A DNA stretch of 39,156 bases from Nanobdellati archaeon (GCA_015520605.1 WAPT01000019.1:1-39156), one strand, 5' to 3'; shown: positions 9,121 through 17,621, numbered from the stretch's first letter. The notes: generated from the sequence alone by a model not told the origin. Numbers and translations are program-made.

Positions 9121-9140
9121 TCACCGAGTGTTAAATTTTT

Positions 9141-9782
9141 ATGGGTTTATTGTCTTTCTTCTTTAGAAACAAAAAGGTCGAGAAACTGGAAACTGATGTG
9201 AAAAACATAAAAAATGAGCTTGAAAGTATAAGAACCGAGATTGAAAACACGAAAGAGCTGCTTTCATCTCTGAGTTCGGCGATAAAGCTACTTGACTCAA
9301 AATTAAAAAAGGAAGCGGAAAAGTTCAACATCAAGATGGAAGAGGTTGAAGAAAAAATATCTATCTTGATCAGATCAACTAAAATCGGGGTTGAAGCTAA
9401 AAAGGAAGTAGAAAGCATAAAGTTAAAGATAGAAGAGTTGGAAAAGTTGGTGGAGAACAAAAAAATTCGTGAAAAGAAAAAAGGATCAGAACGTAAAATT
9501 CCTGATGTGGGGATCGAAGACCGCGCTTTGTCACCGCAATCATCCGACTTCATGAAAACACTATCCCACGCGGAAAGAGAAATCATTTCTGTTTTGCTAT
9601 CTTCGGAAATTCCGCTTAGCTATGAGGAGATTGCGGAAAAGTGCGGTAAGTCACCCAGCACTGTCAGAGATCACATAAACAGTATAAGGAGAAAAGCCGA
9701 CATCATTGAGGTTGTCGAAGCTCCGGACAGAAAAAAGCTCTTCAAGATAATACCTCTCGTGAGGAAGGAGCTGATTTTCTAG
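9141..9782 (+). CDS. Coiled-coil protein with C-terminal winged helix; candidate DNA-binding protein
   Basis: I do not recognise a named family. The 213-aa protein begins with a short hydrophobic/amphipathic stretch and basic cap (MGLLSFFFRNKK), then a long Lys/Glu-rich coiled coil (about 13-115), a low-complexity basic linker (about 105-130), and a C-terminal helix-turn-helix or winged-helix domain (about 148-205). In that domain LSYEEIAEKCGKSPSTVRDHINSIRR looks like a recognition helix region and DRKKLFKI like a wing strand. The start has a TATA element about 25 bp upstream and no ribosome-binding site, consistent with a leaderless mRNA. Immediately after its stop lies a duplicated array of phased TTCGACA boxes, which this protein may bind; that is inference from adjacency. 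Alternatives are an ordinary transcription regulator or a coiled-coil scaffold. Confidence 0.8.
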   Translation: MGLLSFFFRNKKVEKLETDVKNIKNELESIRTEIENTKELLSSLSSAIKLLDSKLKKEAEKFNIKMEEVEEKISILIRSTKIGVEAKKEVESIKLKIEELEKLVENKKIREKKKGSERKIPDVGIEDRALSPQSSDFMKTLSHAEREIISVLLSSEIPLSYEEIAEKCGKSPSTVRDHINSIRRKADIIEVVEAPDRKKLFKIIPLVRKELIF

Positions 9783-9790
9783 CTTGGTTG

Positions 9791-9865
9791 TTTTGTCGAA
9801 TTTTTCGACACAACTTCGACAGACATTCGACACAACTTCGACACAAACGTAATTTTTCGACACAA
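9791..9865. repeat. Phased TTCGACA repeat block, copy 1
   Basis: A 75-bp block carrying one inverted and five direct heptamers. It opens with the perfect palindrome TGTCGAATTTTTCGACA (9794-9810). Direct TTCGACA boxes start at 9804, 9815, 9826, 9837 and 9856, so the first four are exactly 11 bp apart and the last is 19 bp on. The block is repeated 130 bp downstream with one mismatch. It lies between the 3' ends of two convergent genes. Confidence 0.95.
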
Positions 9866-9920
9866 CTTTTTTATAGAAATCAGCATGCATTAACCCACCA
9901 ACATTTTGACAACTAAATCT
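9866..9920. other. 55-bp AT-rich spacer between the two repeat blocks
   Basis: AT-rich spacer containing TTTTTTATAG and one degenerate box (TTTGACA at 9905-9911). No coding sense is evident. Together with the blocks it forms a 205-bp element. Confidence 0.6.
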
Positions 9921-9995
9921 TTTTGTCGAATTTTTCGACACAACTCCGACAGACATTCGACACAACTTCGACACAAACGTAATTTTTCGACACAA
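9921..9995. repeat. Phased TTCGACA repeat block, copy 2
   Basis: Copy of 9791-9865 with a single difference (C at 9946 instead of T at 9816), which changes the second direct box to TCCGACA. Boxes again start at 9934, 9945, 9956, 9967 and 9986, with the inverted box at 9924-9930. The near-perfect conservation of both boxes and intervening bases implies either recent duplication or strong constraint. Confidence 0.95.
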
Positions 9996-10052
9996 GAATG
10001 GTACGATTAACGAACATAAACTTACTAAAAACGGTGCTAGTATGTTTTAAAT

Positions 10053-11141
10053 TCATCGGGTGATCTCCACACTTTTAATGAACTCGTAGAGTTCCTTCGC
10101 CTTCCTGTTCTTCTCGAAGTGCTCTCGTATTGGTTTGATTAAGCCCTCCAAATAGCTTGCTACCGCCATCTTCAAGTCAAGAGGGTGAAGCTTGCCTTCT
10201 TTGTAATCCTTTTCCACCTCTTCGTATGACCCGTAGATACTGTCTCCGCCGTATTTTGGAGGTCTTTCAACCTTAAAATCGCTGAATGCTCTGAAAATTA
10301 TGTGCTTCACGTACTCGAGTACTGGATTATCTTCCACGACTCTCGCAGGACAGTAAGCCTTTTTAAGTTTCCTCACAATTTCTTCATAGCTGTCGTGAAC
10401 GAAGATGGCAGAATCCGGCTTACTCTTGCTCATTTTTGAAGATATTTCCTTGTCTATTTTTTCGTTCTTGTCAAACCCCTCGGTCTTTTTCGGGCCCTGC
10501 AGACCCATAAGCATGTGGTGGCTCACTATTACGGGCTTCCTCCATTTCAGTTTATCCGCGATCTCTCTCGCTAGCATGTTAACCTTTCTTTGATCAAGCC
10601 CAAGCTGGCAGATATCCACATCCAGCTGAAATATGTCGGCACACTGCATTGACGGATAGAACAGGAACGCGGTCGGGTTGCTGAGCTTTCCCACTCTCCC
10701 TGCTATTGTCAGGGCTCTTAAACCCCTCTGAATTGTGTGGTTCTTTGCTATCAGTATGACCTTCTTCCAGTACTCGGGATCATCGAAGAACTCTTTGTGC
10801 CAGATAACTTCAACCTTATTCATGTCAACTCCTGCAGCTTTCCACACCTCGACAAAATACTCACCACACTTCCTTATTTTTTCAAGATCCCCACATAGTT
10901 TGTTGTTTATCCATGCGAACGTATCAGCAAGTAAAAGTTTGAAATGCACGCCAGCTTTCATGAGATCTCTGAGTAGGAGGGGCCTAAACACCCCTACAGG
11001 CAAGTGCGCGAGCCCGCTCGGCTCAAATCCGTCGTATGCCGTAATTTTTTCTTTCGTCTCGACAAGTTCCCTCAGCTCAGCTTTGGTTACTATCTCTTCC
11101 CCCACCCCGGCTATCAACTCAAACCTCGTTTCGGCATCCAT
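10053..11141 (-). CDS. tyrS: Tyrosyl-tRNA synthetase (archaeal/eukaryotic type)
   Basis: Class I synthetase that charges tRNA-Tyr. The 362-aa sequence has the opening AYDGFEPSGLAHLPVG, where HLPVG stands in the HIGH position, the tyrosine-site segment VDICQLGLDQRKVNMLARE, and the KMSKS loop as KMSKSKPDSAIF. Length and motif order fit archaeal TyrRS rather than TrpRS. The HIGH motif is degenerate compared with the usual HLGH form but the surroundings are well conserved. The ATG at 11141 has a TATA-like AATTTAAAGG about 29 bp upstream, so a leaderless or very short leader is likely. It diverges from rtcA within a 40-bp spacer and its 3' end faces the repeat array. Confidence 0.92.
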   Translation of the reverse strand: MDAETRFELIAGVGEEIVTKAELRELVETKEKITAYDGFEPSGLAHLPVGVFRPLLLRDLMKAGVHFKLLLADTFAWINNKLCGDLEKIRKCGEYFVEVWKAAGVDMNKVEVIWHKEFFDDPEYWKKVILIAKNHTIQRGLRALTIAGRVGKLSNPTAFLFYPSMQCADIFQLDVDICQLGLDQRKVNMLAREIADKLKWRKPVIVSHHMLMGLQGPKKTEGFDKNEKIDKEISSKMSKSKPDSAIFVHDSYEEIVRKLKKAYCPARVVEDNPVLEYVKHIIFRAFSDFKVERPPKYGGDSIYGSYEEVEKDYKEGKLHPLDLKMAVASYLEGLIKPIREHFEKNRKAKELYEFIKSVEITR

Positions 11142-11164
11142 GAAGTAGGGTTAAGTAATTTTAC

Positions 11165-11175
11165 CCTTTAAATTT
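11165..11175 (-). promoter_or_regulatory. TATA box for tyrS
   Basis: Minus-strand AAATTTAAAGG centred 29 bp before the tyrS ATG. The plus-strand rtcA promoter must overlap it, because the spacer is only 40 bp; the most likely rtcA box is TTAAGTAATTTTA at 11151-11163, centred about 25 bp before ATG 11182. Confidence 0.45.
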
Positions 11176-11181
11176 ATTTTC

Positions 11182-12201
11182 ATGATCGAGATAGATGGGA
11201 GTGTGGGGGAAGGTGGGGGCCAGATAGTGAGGGCAAGCGTAGCTTACTCCTGCTTCACAGGCAAGCCCGTAAGGATATTTAATATCCGCGCTAAAAGACA
11301 AAACCCAGGATTGAGAAGACAGCACGCAACGGCAATAAAGATTCTTGCAAAAATCTTCGACGCAAATGTAAAGGGCTGCGCTGTTGGTAGCAGAGAGGTC
11401 GTCTTTGAGCCATCCGGAAAAGTAAGAAGCGGAGCTTACACTTTTGATATTGGTACTGCAGGCTCCATAACTCTTGTTCTACAGGCCCTTACGTTCGCGC
11501 TGATGGGTCGCGACTCAAAGATAACTCTAACAATCAAGGGCGGCACAGATGTTCCCTTCTCTCCAGCGTTCGATTACTTCAACCACTGCTACCTCAAACT
11601 GCTATCAGTTTTTGGATACGATGCAAGCGCCGAGGTTGTGAGAAGAGGTTACTATCCAGCGGGAGGTGGCGTCGTGAAGTTCACGTTTAACGGACATGAA
11701 CCAAAGCCAATGGTGCTGGATGAATGTGAAGAAAATCCCACAAGCGTGAACATATTCGCATCCGCATCTGCTGCTTTAAAGGCGGCCAGAGTTTGTGAAA
11801 GGATGGTCGCTCGTGCAGCAAATCTGATACGTAGGGAGCTGAAAGGTATTGCGGTGAGCACGCACATACACTACTCTGATTCCCTGTCCCCAGGAGCAAC
11901 TCTTTGCATAGTTGGCGGTGCATTACCCTCAAAAATCATCGGTGCTGATGAACTGGGAAGAAAAGGAACACCTTCGGAGAAGGTCGCTGAACTATGCGTG
12001 GCCAAATTCCTTGAGGAGTACAGCTCTGGATGCGTGGATTCTCATCTTGCAGACCACCTCATTCCTTTCCTTGCGGTGTGTGGTGGTGTTATAAAAACAT
12101 CCAGAATAACCACACACACATCAACCATGATCTGGCTTGCTAAACGATTTCTTGATGTGCAATTTGAAGTGGACGAAGGAAAGGTTGTAGTCTTACAATA
12201 A
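11182..12201 (+). CDS. rtcA: RNA 3'-terminal phosphate cyclase
   Basis: Converts RNA 3'-phosphate ends to 2',3'-cyclic phosphates using ATP through a covalent enzyme-AMP intermediate. It begins with the family hallmark IDGSVGEGGGQIVR, followed by RAKRQNPGLRRQH and GTAGSITLVLQ. Near the C-terminus THTSTMIW contains His312, which by position is the nucleophile that becomes adenylated in the family. The length of 339 aa is standard. ATG 11182 has no ribosome-binding site and an AT-rich box about 25 bp upstream, so leaderless. It is divergent from tyrS; the protease gene downstream has its own promoter. No rtcB or archease is present in the window. Confidence 0.96.
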   Translation: MIEIDGSVGEGGGQIVRASVAYSCFTGKPVRIFNIRAKRQNPGLRRQHATAIKILAKIFDANVKGCAVGSREVVFEPSGKVRSGAYTFDIGTAGSITLVLQALTFALMGRDSKITLTIKGGTDVPFSPAFDYFNHCYLKLLSVFGYDASAEVVRRGYYPAGGGVVKFTFNGHEPKPMVLDECEENPTSVNIFASASAALKAARVCERMVARAANLIRRELKGIAVSTHIHYSDSLSPGATLCIVGGALPSKIIGADELGRKGTPSEKVAELCVAKFLEEYSSGCVDSHLADHLIPFLAVCGGVIKTSRITTHTSTMIWLAKRFLDVQFEVDEGKVVVLQ

Positions 12202-12213
12202 CAAATAAAAACA

Positions 12214-12223
12214 TTATTATATT
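12214..12223 (+). promoter_or_regulatory. TATA box for the S8 protease gene
   Basis: TTATTATATT centred about 26 bp upstream of ATG 12245, in the 43-bp gap after rtcA. This suggests the protease is transcribed from its own leaderless promoter. Confidence 0.5.
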
Positions 12224-12244
12224 CCCTCTTCCAAACATAGTAAC

Positions 12245-15200
12245 ATGTTAATAATGAAAAGAAAAAATTATTTACTCACTTTAATCTTCCCGATAACTTT
12301 GATAGTATTAATAATGTTGTTTTCTCATACATCTTTTAGTGACAAACCAAAAAACTCCGAACTTTTTGAACTACAACAAGCCATTAGGAATGACCCTAAA
12401 ATCCTCGGTATTAAAGATCTACCAGCTTTTATTCAGGAAATGAGGCATAGAGGCATAGAACTCTCCGAGAAAAATATAAATAGTGTCAAAGTTCCATTAA
12501 TTATATACTTCACAAAAAGAGCCAATCCTGCATTGATTAAGCGACTTTTGAGACTGGGTGTCAACATTACTTCCTTGTCGCCTTCTAAACGTGTGGCTGT
12601 GGTGAGGGCATCTCTAACAACCCTTCAAGTATTGGAAAAAATGCCCGGTATTGAAATTGTTGAGTTGCCAAGAGCTTACAGAATATCTAGCACCGAATCT
12701 GTGTCTCTTATCAGAGCAGATGAGGTATGGAATGTCAGGGCGGGAAATACAAACATTACCGGGAAAGGCGTTACTGTGTGTGTCATTGATACTGGTATTG
12801 ACTACACTTATCCCGAATTTGGAAATTGTTCTACACTTTATAAACCAGCTAACAAAAGCGTGAGCGTAATTAATTATTTTCTCAATATTACCGGTCCTGC
12901 AGCAGAGAACATAACGATATCCATACCCAACTTCACAGTATATTCTGTTCATATCCTCCGATACGCGGTTTACCCTGGAGATTATCTTCGATTTTACAAT
13001 ACCAATGGTACTCTGATTAAAACAATAGCTAATGGTAGTGCGGACTACGATGTGTGGACGAACCCCACAACCACCCATAATGTTACTGCGGAGATTAACT
13101 TTACGAATCCCAACTCCTTTCTAATCATAGATATGGTCGCAAACGGAACGATGGTTCCTGAGAGTCTCTCCGTATGCAAGAAGTTCGTAGGTGGTTATGA
13201 TTTTGTGAATAATGTCCCAATCCCGAAAGATGATGTTTATCACGGTACTGCGGTTGCGGCCATCATAGGGGCGAACTCATCAACGCTCAAGGGTGTTGCA
13301 CCGGGAGTGCGTTTTGCCATTCTAAAAGCATGCGATAAACACGGATTATGCTATGACGATACAATACTGAGTAGTATTTATTGGTGCATAAATAATACCA
13401 AAAAGTACAATATTTCAATTATCTCTATGAGTTTGGGCGACAACACAACCTATAACAATTCTTGTGATGATTATGAACCTATTCTTTCAGATGCGATTCA
13501 TATTGCAATTAAAAAAAACATAACCGTCGTAATTGCGAGCGGAAATGAAGGTGATCGGTACGGGATTTCCTCGCCTGCATGCATCTCCGGAGTAATTCCC
13601 GTTGGAGCAACAACCAATAACGACGCCATAGCTCATTTCTCTAACAGGGGTCCAGCTTTTGATTATTTTGTTCTGGCCCCGGGGGTTAATATCTACGTAC
13701 CAGAACTGTTGGGCATGTATGGTTATGTCAACGGTACTTCTTTTTCGGCACCGCACGTTAGTGGAGTGGTCGCCCTGATGCAACAGTTTTACAAAACGAT
13801 TTACGGCAGACTTCCACTTCCGTCTTTAATCGCTGAAAAGTTAGTTTCAACCGGGGTTAAGCTTTTTGATAACGCTACTGGCATCGAATACCCGAGGGTG
13901 GATGCGTATGCTGCCGTTCTCTCCCTCGATCCAACTCCCCCCAAGATCTCCATAATTTCTCCTCAAACTTCAAGACTTATCATCAACAAAACGTTTTTGA
14001 ATGTCACCGCTTCGGTTGTGGATAATTTTGCTTTGAAGAATGCGAGCGTACTTTTGAAGTATGATGAGGAGCAAAAATGGAATGCAGTTTTCAATGAAAC
14101 TTATGTTGGAAATGTGAGAAATGACACGATAACGGCGGACGTTAACTTCCCACAGGATGGGTTCTACACATTGAAATTCGAAGCTTGCGACTACGCGTCC
14201 TGCAACAGCTCTACAACCATATTCACGGTGGTCGATACAACACCACCTTCTCTCTCAATAAATCTAACAAACGGCACGACCTACAAAAGCTCTTCGTTAC
14301 CAGTGTATGTAAGATGCACAGACATCACACCCATTACCAACATGAAAATCTGCATAAACCAATCATGCGTTAATGTCACCTGTGCGAATGGCGGGGCAAG
14401 AATCCTTCTTCAGAATCTCACCGACGGGTGGCATTCGATCTATGTCAGAGCAAGGGATACTGCAGGAAACAACGGCATCAGCCCGACATATTTCATTAAA
14501 GTAATGGAAAATCCAAAGCTTGAATTGAAACTTCCCAAGAAAAACGGAACCCTTCTGAATCGGAGTTGGATGAACTTCAGCGTGGAGGTAAGGGATAACT
14601 CAAATCTCTCAGCGGTATGGATTGAGATAAATTCCACCATTCAGAATATAACTCTCATACAAAATCTTACACGCACGAACATACCTTACAATGTCTCTTT
14701 GGCTGATGGAGAAAACAACTTGACCATATGCGTGAACGACACGTATGGTCTCATCACATGCTCTGCGGTATTGATCGCGGTTGATACAACACCACCGATC
14801 CTCGTCGTCAACGGTTTTGATCGAGGAAATATAATGACCAGTGGGGCTCTCAAACTCAACGTTTCCGTTGAAGATACTCCCTTCAACAATTTTAGCTGTA
14901 ATCTGATACTGCAAAAGAACTATAATACACTGTGGCATCCGGTTATGAGTGGGAGCATACAACCTTCTCTGTCCAACAATGATGAAACTTTTACAAATCG
15001 ATCCATTATAAAAACACTTTCCGATGGTATGTATAAAATTAACATTAACTGCACCGACGAAGCTGGTTTGAAAACGACGTTCTCAAGGATATTTTACGTC
15101 GATACGAGGCCACCTTCATTCAGATTTCTGACTAGCCCCAATACAAACACGATCAGAGACATAATCTACACAAACGTTTCAATTCTTAACATCACATTCA

Positions 15201-16573
15201 CTTTCGGAGATGGAGGTACGGGAATAAAGAGCTTGATGATTGAAAATGTGAGCGCGAACACTACAACAACGCTATTAAATTTAACCAATAACGACTTCTG
15301 TAACCTTACTCAAAAAAACATCACAACAAGTATTATTTTTAACGGGAACTCTTCAGAACAAACGTTTAAAATAAAAGTTGAAGATTTTGCCAACCACACA
15401 CTTGAACGCACTTTAACCTTTTTTTACGACAGCTCTCCCCCACAAATAACGGAGTTTTATGTACCCGAAAAGGTTTACAGGGGCACAAAAATAAAAACCA
15501 TAGCTATTTGTAAAGCACGCGATAACGACGGGATTTATAAATTGGAAATATCGGGAGATACATCGTCTGTAGGAAAAAAAGTAGCGTACTGTTGCGCTTA
15601 TGATCTCTCTCTAAACGTCAGGTGCGTTAATAAAACATTCTATGTTTATGTATCTTCATTTTCTCCATCACCGAAGCCCGCATTTTTAAAATCGGCGCCA
15701 ACGGCAATCCAGAATATGACAGAGAGTACACAGGACAACAACACAATGAAGATCATCGAAAACGGCGGTATGCTCGTGGAGCTCTATGTAAGCAAAACAG
15801 GAAAAACAATTGTTGACATAACTCCTGAAGAGAGAATAAGAGCGAAAATCCCTCTTTCAAAAATAGCTCTCAGAACTTCGAGAGAAGCATGGATAGATAT
15901 AGCTCTTAAGCCTGTTGATCCACACACGCTTCCGAAGGATCTTGGGAATGAGTACGAGCCAATCCGGGCATTTGAGATTACCGTAAGCAACGCTTCCGCT
16001 GTGAATTATGTACAATTAGATATCGTGGTGGATGTGAATATAGCTGCCACTTACTCCTACAATCTTATGGCATTGGTCGTGGAGGAAGATGGCAGTTATT
16101 CTTTCCATCCCTTGAAGTTTGCTGGTGTTGAGGGAGGAAATGCGCACTTCCTGTTGAGGATGGAGCATTTTTCGACAGTCTACATTCTCGGGAAAAGACT
16201 TGTGGAGACAACTCGACAAGAAAGCAATTCCAGCTATTTAGGCAGGTGGAAACCTATGGGTAAACAGATCGGAGAGAACCAAACATATCATGCTGAAAAA
16301 GGAGCGAATAAACACAGGAGAAGTGGACTAATTGTTGGTATCTTTGCACTCGTTTTGGTCGCGTTCTGTGTCCTTATTCTCACAATCATTTATAGAAAAC
16401 ACTACAAAGAGAAGAAACAGAACTACGCTCTTTCACCCCAACTCATCAAAAAACTGGAACTCCTCCAGCTCAGGGTGAGAGAACTTGAAGGAAGAGCAGT
16501 GTCACAGGAAGAAAGGGAAAGACTAAGAGAGCTTTTGGCGGAGATCGAGACGCTCAGAAAGCGTGTCATGTAA
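12245..16573 (+). CDS. Large membrane-anchored subtilisin-family (S8) serine protease
   Basis: Predicted secreted, cell-surface protease of 1442 aa. An N-terminal signal peptide (basic KRK then a hydrophobic run to about residue 27) precedes a propeptide-like region (about 80-145). The catalytic domain has Asp182 (VCVIDTGID), His333 (YHGTAVAA), the oxyanion Asn434 (ASGNEGD) and Ser499 (NGTSFSAPHVSG). About 150 residues separate Asp and His, far more than in subtilisin, and hold a beta-rich insert that resembles a CUB or similar domain. After the protease come several Ig-like modules marked by recurring D-T-x-P-P (near 562, 664 and 847, with two more further on), then a C-terminal region, one transmembrane helix (about 1362-1383) and a cytoplasmic coiled-coil tail. 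Many N-x-S/T sequons fit an S-layer-exposed glycoprotein. The stop overlaps the convergent gene by 8 bp. Substrate unknown. Confidence 0.9.
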   Translation: MLIMKRKNYLLTLIFPITLIVLIMLFSHTSFSDKPKNSELFELQQAIRNDPKILGIKDLPAFIQEMRHRGIELSEKNINSVKVPLIIYFTKRANPALIKRLLRLGVNITSLSPSKRVAVVRASLTTLQVLEKMPGIEIVELPRAYRISSTESVSLIRADEVWNVRAGNTNITGKGVTVCVIDTGIDYTYPEFGNCSTLYKPANKSVSVINYFLNITGPAAENITISIPNFTVYSVHILRYAVYPGDYLRFYNTNGTLIKTIANGSADYDVWTNPTTTHNVTAEINFTNPNSFLIIDMVANGTMVPESLSVCKKFVGGYDFVNNVPIPKDDVYHGTAVAAIIGANSSTLKGVAPGVRFAILKACDKHGLCYDDTILSSIYWCINNTKKYNISIISMSLGDNTTYNNSCDDYEPILSDAIHIAIKKNITVVIASGNEGDRYGISSPACISGVIPVGATTNNDAIAHFSNRGPAFDYFVLAPGVNIYVPELLGMYGYVNGTSFSAPHVSGVVALMQQFYKTIYGRLPLPSLIAEKLVSTGVKLFDNATGIEYPRVDAYAAVLSLDPTPPKISIISPQTSRLIINKTFLNVTASVVDNFALKNASVLLKYDEEQKWNAVFNETYVGNVRNDTITADVNFPQDGFYTLKFEACDYASCNSSTTIFTVVDTTPPSLSINLTNGTTYKSSSLPVYVRCTDITPITNMKICINQSCVNVTCANGGARILLQNLTDGWHSIYVRARDTAGNNGISPTYFIKVMENPKLELKLPKKNGTLLNRSWMNFSVEVRDNSNLSAVWIEINSTIQNITLIQNLTRTNIPYNVSLADGENNLTICVNDTYGLITCSAVLIAVDTTPPILVVNGFDRGNIMTSGALKLNVSVEDTPFNNFSCNLILQKNYNTLWHPVMSGSIQPSLSNNDETFTNRSIIKTLSDGMYKININCTDEAGLKTTFSRIFYVDTRPPSFRFLTSPNTNTIRDIIYTNVSILNITFTFGDGGTGIKSLMIENVSANTTTTLLNLTNNDFCNLTQKNITTSIIFNGNSSEQTFKIKVEDFANHTLERTLTFFYDSSPPQITEFYVPEKVYRGTKIKTIAICKARDNDGIYKLEISGDTSSVGKKVAYCCAYDLSLNVRCVNKTFYVYVSSFSPSPKPAFLKSAPTAIQNMTESTQDNNTMKIIENGGMLVELYVSKTGKTIVDITPEERIRAKIPLSKIALRTSREAWIDIALKPVDPHTLPKDLGNEYEPIRAFEITVSNASAVNYVQLDIVVDVNIAATYSYNLMALVVEEDGSYSFHPLKFAGVEGGNAHFLLRMEHFSTVYILGKRLVETTRQESNSSYLGRWKPMGKQIGENQTYHAEKGANKHRRSGLIVGIFALVLVAFCVLILTIIYRKHYKEKKQNYALSPQLIKKLELLQLRVRELEGRAVSQEERERLRELLAEIETLRKRVM

Positions 16574-17552
16574 GGTAATCAAGCAGTATCTCTCCCATTT
16601 CCTTTGTGGTCTGCGCCATCATGCTCAGACTCTCCACTATGTTGGTCATGAGCAGTGCCGTTTTCTGAGTGGTGGACAGCAGAGCTCTTCTTAACCTCTC
16701 CAGCTGGACATTGAGAAACGCAATACTCTCATCAACTATGCAGTTCGCGGCATCCCTCTCATTCAGAGATAAAGCTACGCGAACACTATCTACAAGTTTT
16801 CCGAGTTTGAGTAGAGCATCCTGCAGTACCATAACATTCCCGGCTGTAGTTCTTTCATCAAGCAACTTGATGGAGTGTCCGGCAACGCTCTCAACGCAGT
16901 CCCCCATGGTTTCGAGCTTCTGTAGAAGTGAATTGTAACCCACGACCTTCCTGAATTCTCTCAGAGTCGGAAAAGTCTCATAACCCATTAAATTTAGCTG
17001 CCGTCTTGCAAAGAGCACCAGCTTATCAATGTCATCGTCCATTTCCGTTACGGCGCTAAGAATTCTGGTGTCCCTGCTCGCTATCCCGTCCACTAGACTG
17101 CGTATCATTGCGGAAACAAGAGCACAACACTTCTCAGCTATGTCTTTTATGTCTATGAGCTCAGACGCACCCGCACCCACCACCGATATTTCCAAGAAAT
17201 TCTCACCCTCCGTTATGTTCACCCCGAATAGGATGGATTCGAGATCCTTTTTCATTCTCCTTCTTATATCCCACAGATCAAGACCAACAGCCTTTATTGT
17301 GTCGTACCCCTGCACATATTTTGCAACGATTTCCCTCACAAGCCAGCTTTCATTCTTCTGATAGATCACTTCGCATGATTTTTTGTGAGGTGGTATGTTT
17401 TTTCTCACTATCATATGTTCCCTTTCGGGAAGGTACTCGAGAATGAGGCAATCTCCCCGATTAATTCCATTTGCCCTGACCCAGTTCTTGGGCAACGATA
17501 CTATGAGCGTATTTTTCCCCGTTTTCTGAACCTTCCTTGTTTCTCGCTCCAT
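16566..17552 (-). CDS. AbrB-like DNA-binding domain fused to PhoU domain
   Basis: An archaeal regulator type related to phosphate signalling. The N-terminus has a SpoVT/AbrB-type swapped-hairpin motif (KVQKTGKNTLIVSLPKNWVRANGI). The rest is all-helical and PhoU-like, with repeated acidic helices such as VTEMDDDIDKLVLFARRQL and LQKLETMGDCVESVAGHS. The ORF track starts 20 codons upstream; I use ATG 17552, which gives the usual family opening MERETRKVQ. ATG 17573 is an alternative, because the strong TATA box AGATATATAC lies only about 23 bp before it. No pst phosphate transporter genes are nearby, so the target is unclear; archaeal members sit beside varied transporters. It is convergent with the protease gene and divergent from the ATPase operon. 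Confidence 0.85.
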   Translation of the reverse strand: MERETRKVQKTGKNTLIVSLPKNWVRANGINRGDCLILEYLPEREHMIVRKNIPPHKKSCEVIYQKNESWLVREIVAKYVQGYDTIKAVGLDLWDIRRRMKKDLESILFGVNITEGENFLEISVVGAGASELIDIKDIAEKCCALVSAMIRSLVDGIASRDTRILSAVTEMDDDIDKLVLFARRQLNLMGYETFPTLREFRKVVGYNSLLQKLETMGDCVESVAGHSIKLLDERTTAGNVMVLQDALLKLGKLVDSVRVALSLNERDAANCIVDESIAFLNVQLERLRRALLSTTQKTALLMTNIVESLSMMAQTTKEMGEILLDYLT

Positions 17553-17590
17553 CTTTTTATACCCATTCCACATTTTGTAAATAAATAGAG

Positions 17591-17600
17591 GTATATATCT
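17591..17600 (-). promoter_or_regulatory. TATA box for the AbrB-PhoU gene
   Basis: Minus-strand AGATATATAC, centred about 43 bp before ATG 17552 and about 23 bp before the alternative ATG 17573. Confidence 0.45.
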
Positions 17601-17621
17601 AACAATACACAACTCAAAAAA

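Noticed and set aside
9651-9995. 114-aa minus-strand ORF reading through the repeat array
   Set aside because: Its repeats (CVEVVSNVCR, VVSKN) are just the translated DNA repeats, and it overlaps the 3' end of the coiled-coil gene; no start signal.
9783-9995. CRISPR array
   Set aside because: Only two long near-identical blocks containing 7-bp boxes; no regular 25-40 bp repeats with unique spacers and no cas genes.
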